Shown here one piece after another: positions 24,126-36,949 of a DNA stretch of 64,000 nt. Both the position numbers and the translations under genes were made by a program. Within the stretch, counting starts at the first letter, position 1. Each line of letters begins with the position of its first letter. The stretch is from Silene latifolia (taxonomy: Eukaryota > Streptophyta > Magnoliopsida > Caryophyllales > Caryophyllaceae): positions 19,805,969-19,869,968 of the forward strand of contig NC_133538.1 of NCBI RefSeq assembly GCF_048544455.1. The letters run 5' to 3'. Under the pieces are notes generated by a model. That model was not told the DNA's origin. It made no database searches and was given only the letters and a program-made list of their open reading frames with translations.

Positions 24126-24290
24126 TGAAATGTCTAAGTTTATTCATAATAAGAACTTTAATTAATTCATTCTCATTTATTTATCGTATTTCAATTATGG
24201 GTGATTTAATGTACTTGAATAATTGGATGAGCCGTATCCATGTGAAATTGCCACTATACTATACTTTTGCTTGACTTATAATTATACCTC

Positions 24291-24680
24291 ACTTTGTGCT
24301 GTTCTGGCAAGTGCGGGTTTATCTCATTTTTTGCCCACCTATTTCGTGTTGTTCTGACGAATTTGGTATACCTGGCTTCCGTTCTGTTGCCTGGGTCTTA
24401 AATGTGAGATGTTTATTGCATACTGAGAAGGTAATGATCTAGTGTGGTTCTTGGGTGTCTACTTATGGTGGTGTCATATTGTGTAGCATACTAGCTTGAC
24501 TATCCTTACGCCTCACTTGTGTTGTTCTAGCAAGTGCGGGTCTAACCTACTTGTGTTGTTCTAGCAAGTATGGTTTATCTCTTTCCTTTTTCACCCCACT
24601 TGTGCTGTTCTGGCAAGTGCGGGTTATCTCATTTTATTTGCGCCACTTTCGTGCTGTTCTGGCGATTGGGATACTCGATT
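24291..24680. repeat. Degenerate short repeats around CTTGTGCTGTTCTGGCAAG
   Basis: About six variants of ACTTGTGCTGTTCTGGCAAG, most followed by TGCGGGTTTATCTC-like sequence, near 24293, 24343, 24511, 24551, 24598 and 24649. Open frames across them look like by-products of the repeat. Confidence 0.7.
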
Positions 24681-25645
24681 TCCGTTATGTCATCGAGTCT
24701 TGGATGCTGGCTGTTCTGCCGCATGTCGAATCGGAAGTGTACAGTCCGAGAGTCTGGCCAGATTTAGACTAGGACTGTATTATTATCGTAGACCTACCAT
24801 GGGAATTTGAGTTTTAGAGAATAAAAGTCTTGCATAGTTATGAGTCTTACATCTGCCATTTACCGAAAGAATGATACCTTTTGATTATTTGGATGGTAAG
24901 ACTCTTTTGGTCCTATTGAGTACTATGGGTGAGATGCAAGCCACCTAGTATCGATATGATTGGCGGGATTGATGTTCCCATTCGTATTTATGGTGAGATG
25001 CAAGTCATAGGTACGCATGTGACATTAGTAGCCACGATTTGATTAAATTTTTATTTTATATTTTTGTCCTTAAGTAATTTAGTTAAAGACACATGAGAGA
25101 TAGTATTTCACTAAAGAGAGATACAACGATTAAAACCACGATGACATGCAACGGTTAATAAAAAAAGGAAATGGCATAATCAACGATAAAATGGACGCGT
25201 TAGTCGTTTTTAAATAGGTTTACGTAGCCCCTTTTATCTATTGCAAAACTACACATTGCACTTTTTTTTTATAAAGAATACCAAAACAATTTTTTTTAAA
25301 TAATCTCATAAGAGGACAAAATTGAACAACAATAACTCCATTCTTTTCAGTCTAAAAATGCCCAAATCGGTGAAAACAAGGTTTAGATATGGACGGATCG
25401 AAAACCGGAATCTTAAACACACCTGAACCAGCAGTTTAGGACCAAAACTTTTTTTATTCCAACTTCGATTAGTAAATTCCAATTTTTTCAGGTCCAATTT
25501 TTTGACAAAACCTACCATTCAACACCCCATAAGTACGAGTTCATATTCACACAGATTTTTCGGGTTGCTATGAGATGTGTTAGGTTCAAAATATTTACCA
25601 ATAATAATATCATGTATAAAAACATTTACATGTCACTATTCATTT

Positions 25646-25674
25646 CCGTGCATTATGCACGGGTTTTAATCTAG
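25646..25674 (+). mobile_element. Helitron 3' terminus (plus strand)
   Basis: A hairpin CCGTGCAT/ATGCACGG (25646-25662), then GTTTTAAT and CTAG, followed by T. A hairpin about ten bases before CTRR and insertion next to T are Helitron hallmarks. The 5' end was not located, so only the tip is annotated. Confidence 0.65.
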
Positions 25675-26435
25675 TATAGAGATTATAGGGGGTGTTTGGT
25701 AAACGGCGGATTGAGAAATTTTTAGCATATTCAAGGCTTTTAGCATATTTGACTCACCAATCTACTATTTTGAGTGTTTGGTAAATGGCATATTGAAAGA
25801 GTAGATTGGAGCTCAATCTACTGTTTTCCAATATGCTGCTCTACCCAGCATATTCACATTAGTAGATTGTTAAATATGAATCCGACAACAATCTACACAT
25901 AGATATAACAATCTATTAAACAAAATCTGCTAATTACCAAACCCTTCTACTAAATCTGCTAATTGAAATTGTAATACCCCGTATTTTGATAATAATTTCT
26001 GAGAATAATTTATGTACATTAATAATTGATTAAAGACATTTCTAATAATAAGTATAGGTAAGACGTTAATTAAATAATAAATTAAGCATCCAAGTCGGGA
26101 ATTGGGCTTAACTTATATTTGTGCTTTGGGCCGTGTGCCATTATTATATGGACCGAAATTTATTAGTATAGTATGGGTGTGATCGGGTTTTTATATCGGG
26201 AATTAATAATAAATAATATGGAAAGAATAATAATATGGGAAAGTAATAATAATTATATTAATATCTTAATAATTAAATTAGTAAAAGAGATGTATGGTAA
26301 TCCTACTTATGGTAATACTAGTATAATAATAATAAAGAGAGAAACTTTCCTAAAATAATACTACCTTATTAGTATATAAGCAAGGCTAACCTAACCATAA
26401 ATCTTTATTCCACATAAAAACTCATAATATCACAT

Positions 26436-26548
<113 letters not shown>

Positions 26549-27569
26549 AAAAGGGAAAAAAAGAAGAGAAGTTCATCATCTTTTATTTTCTAAGTTCATC
26601 TTGAATCTTTCAATGTTTAGAATAAAGTTACAGCAATTCAATAAATCTGTAAGTTGTCTTAAACGAACTACCAGACTATCTTAAAGTCGTTGTCTTAAAA
26701 AACGTAAAGAATAGACTGTTATTTTCAAGTCTTGTTGATGCCTATAAAATTCCGTAGCAATTGAACGTGTAGATTTTCCAGAATAAATTCGTTATGAACA
26801 TGTCGACTAAGAATCCGCGAATGCACTATTGGTCTAAAGTTTATTTTGCAAACCTAATTTATAAATTGAAATTGAGTTGAGTCTTTTGCAAACATTAAAA
26901 TTGGAGAGTCTAGATGATGTTAGGCTTTTGTTTCACTTGAAAAGGATTTGTTAAACTTATTTTAGAGGTCAATACTTTTTATGCGACGGAATTATTCAGT
27001 ATTTATGATTCCTTCAAGAAAACCCTGATAAGTCTGGAATTTGAAGAAAGTCTATTTCACAAGAATTGTAGATATGTGTCTTAGGGTTCGAAGCTCACTG
27101 GTCTTGCATCGTATTGATTTTTGATGAATTAATTATGAATTTTATAGCGAGACTGAACAGTGCTATAAAACGGTAGAATTAGAGATTTAGCTTTGAATTA
27201 GAGATTTTTGATTAGGACGTGATGGGCATAGGATAAGTGCATGATTAGTTGGTTGATTATTGGTTATATAGTAATTGTACATAATTATGTTATGTAGGTT
27301 ATGAATTGGTAAAGAATCAATTTTGATTGCTTGTGTGACTCGCGTGACTCGAAGATTTGCGAAAAGGTAGGATAACTACTCAACTCGTCTTGTCTTTGTT
27401 GGTTTGTGGAATTTATAAAAGTATTGTGAAATTGGATGGATTAATGGATGTGGATTATATATCATTGGATTGTTTATTATTGATGATTATTTATATTGGA
27501 ATTTCGTTTGCATTGAATACCTCAGCTCGTGTCTGAGATGGTTTTTATAACTGGCATGGTGTATAATTG

Positions 27570-27686
27570 GATACCTCAACTTCGGTTGGGATGGTGAATA
27601 CCTCTACTTCAGTTGGAATGATGAATACCTCAACTTCGGTTGGGATGGTGAATACTTCAACTTCGGTTGGAATGATGAATACCCCG
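27570..27686. repeat. 27-bp minisatellite in the 5' LTR
   Basis: About four units of GAATACCTCAACTTCGGTTG followed by GGATGGT. The same array appears at 31453-31568 in the other LTR. The minus-strand frame through it exists only because 27 is a multiple of three. Confidence 0.85.
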
Positions 27687-28163
27687 GGCCAGGGATTGGC
27701 GGGATGAACGGGTGTTTCGGGTGATGAGCACAATTGTGTTTGCATTATATATCATATCATTTCACTTTAACTTGTTGTTGGTTATTCCTACTCAACCTCG
27801 TGGTTGACTGTGTATTCGTGAACATCTGCGGTGAACCGTTTTATGGGGAGCAGATTTGTCAGGTACCAAAGATTAGCTGACTTGGGAGCATTGGGATGAG
27901 AGCCAAACTTGGAACCTTAGATGAAGTCTAGATCACATATATAGTTATACCACTTATTTATTTTCCACTGCGAGTTGTAAATATCTTATATCAAGTTTTA
28001 GTTGGTTAATTTGTAATAAACATGTAATCATTAAAGTTTTTAATTTAAAGTACTTTGGTGAGTTGGTCTTTATTATTCACTGCCTCGGGAAACCGAGATG
28101 GTAACGGTCCTATTTATTTGGGAATGTCTATCTAAAGGCTCCCAAATAAATGGGGGTGTTACA

Positions 28164-29940
28164 AAGTGGTATCAGAGCAAAACGATCCTCAGGCCTAACT
28201 AATGAATAATAATGAACTTAGGATGTGTCTAAATAAAATGAACCCCGGGTAGAAACTGTTAGGAGCCCCTCTTAGTGCGGTTAAGAAGCTAGCCTTAATT
28301 CGTACCTTGGCCCTTCCAATTTTGAACCGGGAACCTTGAGAGAATACTTGAGAGTGTGGGGTAATTTAAAATGAATATAGTATATTTCTCTTAGGAAATT
28401 TTGTTTGTCTTGATTGCATATTGTTGTCATTGATGATTGCGGTTACGGGGGAGTAACTTTCCTTTACGGAGGACGGATGTGACATGATTTATTTTAAGCA
28501 TTGTTATAAGAATGATGATATGGGGAAAGTATGTTGGCATGTATGTGGAAGGTGTGAATATGATTAAACATGTAAATTATTAATTGTTGTGTGGAATTGT
28601 GAAGAATGCGATTTTGGTTGATTTCACAAGATTTTTACCCTTGATTATTGTGACTGCCATTTACTGCTTGCTTAAAATTATTATATGAGATTTTTATGTG
28701 TGACACCCTTATGAGTTAGCTTTCAAATGCCGCTGATCTCGTATTCAAATGATATACGTTCTAGGAGAAATAAATATTTTAGTGGACAGTGGTCAAAATA
28801 TTCATGTACAGTGATATTTTCGCGCCATGGTTTTGTAAAATTTGTCATTTAAAAACTACCTGTCGATTTGGTGTAATTCCAACTCCATTGTTTAAAAGAT
28901 TCATATATGTTTCTAAATTGATAATCCACATTGCAAGGTAAATTTGTGACAATTAATAGTGATTTTTACAAGTTGACCTAAGTTTCTGACAAGTTGCTGT
29001 AAAATTTCTGTTTCGACCAAGGAGTTTGTAAAATGCATTATAAATTGATCTTATGAGCTTTGGTCTTCATATTCTTTTTCTCACGGTTTATTAAATTTCT
29101 GTATTTTTCTAAAATGTATATGTTCTCAATAAGTAGTTATGTTATTATGTATTAATGATTGTTAGGAGTTATGACGTGTTTTCCTAGCCTTGAAGATTGT
29201 TAGAAGTTATAACATGTAAAATGTATAACAAGTTTTGTTTTTGATCTCTTGAACATTATATTTGATTTTGTCAATTATGTGAAGTAGAATAATATGTCTA
29301 GTGATATGCGGAATGTGTTGCCCTAAGCCATATATATGTTCACGATAATTGCATCCATGCTTAAGTTAGATGACGTTAGGTAAGGATTAAAATGAACGAA
29401 AAATAAATTTAAATCAATTATGAAGGAAGGGTGGATAGTACCTCATTGGCTTAAGTGATCATTATACTAAACAATTTGGCGTATTTTGTTATAGATTATT
29501 ATTTAGTCTGGCAATGTATTCGTCGGTAGTTAAGTAAAGTAGTTGAGCTTAAATAAAGATTGGTTCGAATATACTATACAATGTGGTTTTGCTGTTTAAA
29601 ATTAATTATGCCATCAATCGATGTTCTGTTGAAAATAATAGTCGTCTTATGTTACAATGTGTATTATATGTTCTGGTGATAAATGGTCTAATTATTTCCG
29701 TTGGTTGTTATCTCGAACTTCGAGGACGAAGTTTATTTTTAGGGGGAAGGAATGTAATACTACGAATGTTTTGAGTTATTGTTGTGATACCTTGTGATAA
29801 GATTGGTGTGGCTGATAATCGTAAATGGATAATTGTGTTATCATCAGTTGGATAGTGCTCAGTTGTGTGGATGTTTATAGGTGTTGTTGTAGTAGTTATA
29901 GGCGAACTTCGGGTCGAAGTTCATTTTAAGGGGGGAAGAC
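28164..29940 (+). other. Non-coding internal domain of the non-autonomous element
   Basis: It starts with AAG and the primer-binding site TGGTATCAGAGC (28167-28178), complementary to the initiator-methionine tRNA. The rest is AT-rich without a credible frame. Two purine-rich tracts each preceding GTAATAC lie near the end (about 29733 and 29927). The first resembles an older copy of the tract-plus-LTR junction. Confidence 0.8.
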
Positions 29941-32046
29941 TGTAATACCCCATATTTTGATAATAATTTCTGAGAATAATTTATGTACATTAATAATTGA
30001 TTAAAGACATTTCTAATAATAAGTATAGGTAAGATGTTAATTAAATAATAAATTAAGCATCCAAGTCGGGAATTGGGCTTAGCTTATATTTGTGCTTTGG
30101 GCCATGTGCCATTATTATATGGACCGAAATTTATTAGTATAGTATGGGTGTGATTGGGTTTTTATATCGGGAATTAATAATAAATAATATGGAAAGAATA
30201 ATAATATTGGAAAGTAATAATAATTATATTAATATCTTAATAATTAAATTAGTAAAATAGATGTATGGTAATCCTACTTATGGTAATACTAGTATAATAA
30301 TAATAAAGAGAGAAACTTTCCTAAAATAATACTACCTTACTAGTATATAAGCAAGGCTAACCTAACCATAAATCTTTATTCCACATAAAAACTCATAATA
30401 TCACATAAAAGAGAGAGAGAGAGAGAATTAAAAGGGAAAAAAGAAGAGAAGTTCATCATCTTTTATTTTGTAAGTTCATCTTGAATCTTTCAATGTTTAG
30501 AATAAAGTTACAGCAATTCAATTAAATCTGTAAGTTGTCTTAAACGAACTACCAGACTATCTTAAAGTCGTTGTCTTCAAAAACGTAAAGAATAGACTTA
30601 GGTTATTTTCAAGTCTTGTTGATGACTATAAAATTCCGTAGCAATTGAACGTGTAGATTTTCCAGAATAAATTCGTTATGAACATGTCGACTGAGAATCC
30701 GCGAATGCACTAGTGGTCTAAAGTTTATTTTGCAAACCTAATTTATAAATTGAAATTGAGTTGAGTCTTTTGTAAACATTAAAATTGGAGAGTCTAGATG
30801 ATGTTAGGCTTTTGTTTCACTTGAAAAGGATTTGTTAAACTTATTTTAGAGGTCAATACTTTTTATGCGACGGAATTATTCAGTATTTATGATTCCTTCA
30901 AGAATACCCTGATAAGTCTGGAATTTGAAGAAAATCTATTTCACAAGAATTGTAGATATGTGTCTTAGGGTTCCAAGCTCACTGGTCTTGCATCGTATTG
31001 ATTTTTGATGAATTAATTATGAATTTTATAGCGAGACTGAACAGTGCTGTAAAACGGTAGAATTAGAGATTTAGCTTTGAAATTGTCAAAAGGATTAGGA
31101 CGTGATAGGCATAGGATAAGTGAATGATTAGTTGGTTGATTATTGGTTATATAGTAATTTTACATAATTATGTTATGTAGGTTATGAATTGGTAAAGAAT
31201 CAATTTTGATTGCTTGTGTGACTCGCGTGACTCAAAGATTTGCGAAAAGGTAGGATAACTACTCAACTCGTCTTGTCTTTGTTGGTTTGTGGAATTTATA
31301 AAAGTATTGTGAAATTGGATGGATTAATGGATGTGGATTATATATCATTGGATTGTTTATTATTGATGATTATTTATATTGGAATTTCGTTTGCATTGAA
31401 TACCTCAGCTCGTGTCTGAGATGGTTTTTATAACTGGCATGGTGTATAATTGGATACCTCAACTTCGGTTGGGATGGTGAATACCTCAACTTCGGTTGGG
31501 ATGATGAATACCTCAACTTCGGTTGGGATGGTGAATACTTCAACTTCGGTTGGAATGATGAATACCCCGGGCCAGGGATTGGCGGGATGAACGGGTGTTT
31601 CGGGTGATGAGCACAATTGTGTTTGCATTATATATCATATCATTTCACTTTGACTTGTTGTTGGATATTCCTACTCAACCTCGTGGTTGACTGTGTATTC
31701 GTGAACACCTGCGGTGAACCGTTTTATGGGGAGCAGATTTGACAGGTACCAAAGATTAGCTAACTTGGGAGCATTGGGATGAGAGCCAAACTTGGAACCT
31801 TAGATGAAGTCTAGATCACATATATAGTTATATCACTTATTTATTTTTCGCTGCGAGTTGTAAATATCTTATATTAAGTTTTAGTTGGTTAATTTGTAAT
31901 AAACATGTAATCATTAAAGTTTTTGATTCAAAGTACTTTGGTGAGTTGGTCTTTGTTATTCACTACCTCGGGAAACCGAGATGGTAACGGTCCTATTTAT
32001 TTGGGAATGTCTAGCTAAAGGCTCCCAAATAAATGGGGGTGTTACA
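29941..32046 (+). repeat. 3' LTR of the non-autonomous element
   Basis: 2106 bp, from TGTAATACCCCA to GGGGGTGTTACA. It differs from the 5' LTR by roughly forty substitutions plus a few small indels, counted by eye. Confidence 0.92.
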
Positions 32047-32946
32047 GAAATATATTAGTCAAACCTATTAATCCAATCTGTCATTTATAATCTGCTTGAC
32101 CAATCTGCTTCTACTAATATCAATCTGCTGATTACCAAACATGGCCTATATTAGCAACCAAAAAAGTGTAGAATTATCAAATTGACACGTATACCTTTAA
32201 GATTGTAATGAAAAATGAAAGTTGATCATATATTTCCGATTTTGTGCAAAGTGTTTTCAAATGCTAAAAAATTAATCATTCACAATTACGCCTAATAAAA
32301 GTATGATTTGAATGTTTTTCTTACAAAAGTGGACCGTCTCAAATATAAGACCATCTCACACAATAATTACCGAAAATAATTATAATTGCGTAATTGACTA
32401 TATAACCTAAAAAAATAATTATTATAGACTATGTAATTTTGGAATCAAGGCAGCATCATTATGCAAGTGGATGAAATGCTTTCCTTTTTATTTACTTCGT
32501 ATTCTTACAATATTTCCGAGGTAAAGTCTAAGAAGAAGTATGGTTTGGACTTTTATTTTTGTGGGGTGTGTGTGTTTTGTTAAGGGTGTTGCTAAAGATC
32601 GTCGACACTTTTACTAATTATCGTCGATATTTAATGTAAATTTCCATGTTTGCCTTCCATAACACAACTCAATTTCCGTCTCACTAAAATCTCTCCAAAA
32701 AAAAAGACGATTTCTCAAAAAAAAAAAAGAGCGGGTTTTGCAATTAACAATATGAACGAGAATGATTTTAACAACGATTTCAACAATGAAGCTAGTAACG
32801 AGGTGAGTGTACGATTTAATTTTGTTTCAAATTTATGTTTTATTAGCGATCGATTCTCGAATTAGGATAGATGCCTTGATTTGAGACGGAATTAGGATAG
32901 ATTTGTTGACGGAATTAGTGAAAAATATATATATAAAAAAAAAAGA

Positions 32947-33159
32947 ACGAAATGGGCTGGACGAAGAAATTTTTCGTCCAAACCAAGACCCAGACGAAAA
33001 ATTCCTTCGTCCAGTATCGGCCTTGGACGAAGAAATTATTTTTCGTCTGGGCCTGGATTTGGACGAAAAATTTCTTCGTCCAAAACCCGTACTGGACAAA
33101 GGAATTTTTCGTCTGGGTTTGGGTTTGGACGAAAAATTTCTTCGTCCAGCCCATTTCGT
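32947..33159. repeat. Hairpin cluster 1
   Basis: A palindrome of about 213 bp starting ACGAAATGGGCTGGACGAAG and ending with its complement. It contains about six shorter hairpins made of GGACGAA and TTCGTCC around A/T-rich loops. Both strands stay open in several frames because of this symmetry. Confidence 0.85.
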
Positions 33160-33586
33160 ATTTTTTTTTTTACTTATTTTTTCCGTCTTGCTTTGTTTTT
33201 GTAAAAATTAATTAATTATTACTAATAAACCCCGTCTTGTTTGTTTTTTTTTTTTTTAATTTTTCCAATTCGTTTTGTTTTCGTATAAAATAATTAATTA
33301 TTATTAACTAGTTTATCGAAATGTTACTAATAAACCTCGTCTTGTTTTTTTTTATTTTGTTTTTTTAATTCTTTCCGACTCGTTTTGTTTTAGTATAAAA
33401 TAATTAAAATAATTAATTATTATTAACTAGTTGGGAACACGATGATAGCGTAGATCATTATGGAGGCATGTATCGACATCAACTTTCTTTGTGGCGCAGT
33501 TTCGAACACGCCGGGCGGGGTTTATTAGTAATAATTTATTATTTTTTAACGAAAACAAAAGGAAAAATAAGTTTAAAAAAAAAATT

Positions 33587-33738
33587 AGACGAACTGGGCT
33601 TGGACGAAGAACATTTTCGTCCAAAACCAGGCCCAGACGAAAATGTTTTTCGTCCAATACCCATTCTGGACGAAGAACATTTTCATCTGGGTCTGGTTTT
33701 GGACGAAAATGTTCTTCATCCAAGCCCAGTTCGACTAA
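33587..33738. repeat. Hairpin cluster 2
   Basis: A related palindrome, CGAACTGGGCTTGGACGAAG to its complement, built from GGACGAAGAACATTTTCGTCC-like units. It shares architecture and motif with cluster 1 but differs in the loops. Confidence 0.85.
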
Positions 33739-34107
33739 TTTTTTTTTTTTAAATAAAAATTCGAATAAAATGTTGCAAATCCGACTAATTCCGTCTCAAA
33801 TCAAGGCATCTATCCTAATTCCGTCTCAAATAAAGGCATCTATCCTAATTCCGTCACAAACATACAAACTAAGAAAATGTGAGACGGTTTTTTTTTTCTT
33901 TAAATTTTTAGTGTGAAATTGTGATTTTTGGAGAAAATGTGAATATAAAGGGGAGTGTGAGGGAGGGGTAGTTTAGGAAGTTCATTAATAATTGTCGACG
34001 ATAATTAGTAATGTGTCGACGATCTTTAGTAGGTTGGTTTGTTGAATGCATAAACCTTCCATATATTTCTTCTGAGAATTAGCAGCTGGGACATAATCAC
34101 GAGAAAA

Positions 34108-34465
34108 AGGAACATACATCGGATGTACTACATCCAACTTTTTTATTTTTTGAGCATATATGTATTTTTTTGAGCTTATTGCCTCAAATTTTATTTGTTT
34201 TTGAGCATATGTATATTTCTTTTAGCATATTAAAGTTTATAAGTTAGATTTTAATATTTTTTCCATCAAAACTCAAATTTAACAAACTAATATGTAATAT
34301 TTTTGAGTTTTATTGTAATTTTTTAAAGCTTAATTTTTAAGTGAATAAACTCAGAAACTTTATAGTAAAACTCAAAAACTTTAAAATAAAACTCAAAAAC
34401 TTGATTAGAATACTCAAAAACTATAGAATTAGAGGTAATACATCAGATGTATAATCCTCATACTG
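34108..34465. repeat. AT-rich repeat with short inverted ends
   Basis: It opens near CATCGGATGTACTACATCC and closes near TACATCAGATGTATAATCC, with repeated ACTCAAAAACTT motifs between. It looks like a decayed MITE. No gene was seen in 34031-34666. Confidence 0.35.
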
Positions 34466-34666
34466 CCATAATCACAGGGGGCCTGGCCCCGGCCCATAAT
34501 AGGAGAGATCCGTCATTGTGCCGGACGCAGGAATTTGGTTCAAGGGAGGCACATTTTTTTTTTATATGTATATAGCAGAAAAAATTGGAACAATATTTGG
34601 ACTTGCGTAAATTTTGGCCCCAATAATATGTCTATTTTGATTTTTTTTTTCCCCAAAAAACTTTAA

Positions 34667-35026
34667 GGGGGTGTTTGGCCAAGCTTTCTAAGTACTTTTC
34701 TAATTGTAAAAGTAGAAGTTAGGCCAAACACTATAATTTAGGGAGATAAAAAACTACTTTTGAAAAGTCAGAAGTTAATAAAAAGCTACTAGAAACAGAA
34801 GCACCAAATTGATGCTTCTGCTTCTACTTCTCCCAAAAACTCTTAGGATTATGGAAACTAAAAAAAAAAACAAAAAAGCAGTAGTAGGCCAAACACATCA
34901 ATTTGTTAAGAAACTACTTTTACAAAAGTTAGGCCAAACAACCGCAACTTTTTCAAAAAGTAGTTTATGAAAAAACTCATTCTAGAAAGTAAAAGCTATT
35001 TCACATAAACTAGGCCAAACAGCACC
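34667..35026. mobile_element. Tourist-like MITE
   Basis: 360 bp with ends GGGGGTGTTTGGCC and GGCCAAACAGCACC, flanked by TAA on both sides (34664-34666 and 35027-35029). A TAA duplication fits the PIF/Harbinger superfamily. It is internally repetitive (TAGGCCAAAC variants). Confidence 0.75.
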
Positions 35027-35029
35027 TAA

Positions 35030-35473
35030 ATTACAAATACACTAATTGTTATATAAGACCATTTTATGTGTAAGACAACTCCACTTATAAAAAGCCTAAT
35101 AAAATAAATTAATAAACATAAATAAGTTAGTATAAAAATATTTTATTTTGATAACCTAATATTTTATATTGAAAAATTACTTATTTAAATGTGTCAGTAT
35201 TAGTCATAAGATATCGAGTTATTAAAATAAAATTAAAATACAAATATAATCTAATGATTAGTTTGGGCTATTCTCCTATTGGGCCAGTCTTATACTATAG
35301 GACGGTCGTATAGGAGAGTTGCTGTTACAAATATGCCTACATTTGTAGTTATGGATAAATGAGGTCGCGGGTTCAAATTATGTTACATGGCTCCCTTGAC
35401 TTCCATGCAAACATCTTCACCAACTGAGACACAATAGCAAACTAATTATTAATTATGCCTATATTTAATTATT
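35030..35473. other. Stretch without a gene
   Basis: AT-rich sequence with nothing I can assign. It ends with the 9-bp duplication TTAATTATT at 35465-35473, which belongs to the next element. Confidence 0.6.
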
Positions 35474-36837
35474 GGATTTTTTATATGGTAACCCTGTATT
35501 TTTCTAACCATACTTTTCAAAGATAACATATGGTAACCGTCAACTCTGTTATTACGCATTCGCGTGGCCCTTAACTTTTTTTTTCATCAATTTGTCCGTT
35601 AAGTATGTTACGTGGCAAATTATATTCTGAGGTTTTCTATAAGGTAACCCTCTATTTTTTTTTAAATCCTACAAAATAACCCTATTTTTTTGTTACAAAA
35701 GAAACACTCTTAAAAATATTTCCTAAACCCTCAATTTGTCATTCTAAGCACGTTTTTTAATCGATAACTCCAAAAAATGTCAACTCTCAGCATCATCATC
35801 TCTTTAAGGTATCATTTTGGGTTCAATAATTAACAAAGAAATCCACTATTAAGTCTTATGTTTACAAATGAGTCCCCACTCATCAATTGTACACAATTTT
35901 AGCAATTGAAGTGAATCATTGTTTAGTTGTTTATAACATTTTCATTTAGGGTATTTAATGAGGTTTCGAAAATAAAAGTTTTTTAATTGAACAAAACCTA
36001 TGAAATAAATTTGGGATTAATTATTACAATGCTTGGTATGAATTACTTTTATTTTGACATTTCTAAAATTTTATTGGGAATTTTTTTGGTTAACGAACAA
36101 AGTTGACATTTAATTGAAGTAATTGATTGAAAACCAAATGTCAACCTAAAAAAAGTTTTGCTATGTTAATTGGATGGAAACTAAGAGCATGTTTGGCTTA
36201 ACTTGTTGAAAATGAATTTTTATTTTTTAAGCTTAATTTTCTAAAAGTATTTTTCAAAAGCAAATGTAGCAAATTGTTGCTTCTATTTTTATGGGCAAAA
36301 AGGTGATTTTTTGGCTTTTGAGAAATTTTTTTTAGCTTTTAAATAATGATGTGTTTGGCCAAAAACTGTTAAGGCCAAAAATACTTTTAAAAGTCAGGTC
36401 AAACACACACTAAAATAAGTTGAAAGTTGTCAACCATTGTAATAATCAAAATAAGCTGAAAACGGAATTTTTTTTAAATTATATAGAACTCAATTTTTGG
36501 AGATTTAAGGTATTGATACCTTAAAGAGATGATCATATTGAGAGTTAGATATTTTTTGAGTAATCGACTAAAAAACGTGTTAAAAATGATAAATTGAGGG
36601 ACTATAAAAGTATTTTTAAGAGTGTTTCTTTTGTAAAGAAAAAAAATAGGTTTACTATGTAGAAAATAGAGGGTTATCTTGTAGAAACTTCAGAATTATT
36701 CAATTTGCCATGTCACATCTTAACGGACAAATTGACGGAAAAAAAAAGGTTGAGGGTCACGTGAATGCGTAATAAGAGAGTTAAGGGTTATCATATGTGA
36801 TCTTTGAAAAGTAGGGTTACCATATATAGAAAAACCC
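35474..36837. mobile_element. Foldback MULE (Mutator-like, non-autonomous)
   Basis: 1364 bp flanked by TTAATTATT at 35465-35473 and 36838-36846. A 9-bp duplication is the Mutator signature. The arms are long inverted repeats of about 350 bp: the left starts GGATTTTTTATATGGTAACC and the right ends GGTTACCATATATAGAAAAACCC, both continuing through TTACGCATTC and AATTTGTCCGTTAA. No transposase is present. The unpaired centre holds another MITE. Confidence 0.85.
36185..36410. mobile_element. Tourist-like MITE nested in the MULE
   Basis: 226 bp with ends GAGCATGTTTGGC and GGTCAAACACACAC, flanked by TAA at 36182-36184 and 36411-36413. It inserted into the loop of the foldback MULE and is therefore younger than it. 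Confidence 0.65.
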
Positions 36838-36949
36838 TTAATTATTTCTAAAATAATATTAAGGTAGGCGCTTGCCCACCCAAGTCCCTCTAAATCCGCC
36901 CATGCCCTTATCATAAGAGATTATCGACCAAAAATAAAGACAAAAAATG

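Larger units (their letters stand above)
21911..25020 (+). repeat. Degenerate long LTR-like region
   Basis: It begins TATAACACCCGCGAATTTTC, close to the TGTAACACCC start of long gypsy LTRs. It contains two internal repeat systems and a CT-rich leader-like stretch (22120-22380), and has no coding sequence. No matching end or partner LTR was found. It could be a decayed solo LTR or part of a larger element, and the right boundary is a guess. Confidence 0.4.
32591..34030. mobile_element. Inverted-repeat DNA element with nested hairpin clusters
   Basis: The ends are about 40 bp of inverted repeat: CTAAAGATCGTCGACAC followed by ACTAATTATCGTCGA, mirrored at 33990-34030. Inside are a second inverted pair (AGGATAGATGCCTTGATTTG near 32870 and its complement near 33800) and two clusters of short palindromes. 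A 17-codon start (MNENDFNNDF...) at 32751 runs into GTGAGTG, like a first exon of a lost gene. No transposase domain or clear target duplication was seen. A MULE-like origin is possible but unproven. Confidence 0.65.

Noticed and set aside
27545-27745. Short minus-strand protein with TIPTEVEVF repeats, also at 31428-31628
   Set aside because: Arises from the 27-bp minisatellite inside both LTRs; no start context or homology.
32903-33211. Overlapping proteins on both strands with repeated LDEKFLRP or WTKKFFVQ
   Set aside because: The palindromic hairpin cluster keeps both strands open; no evidence for translation.
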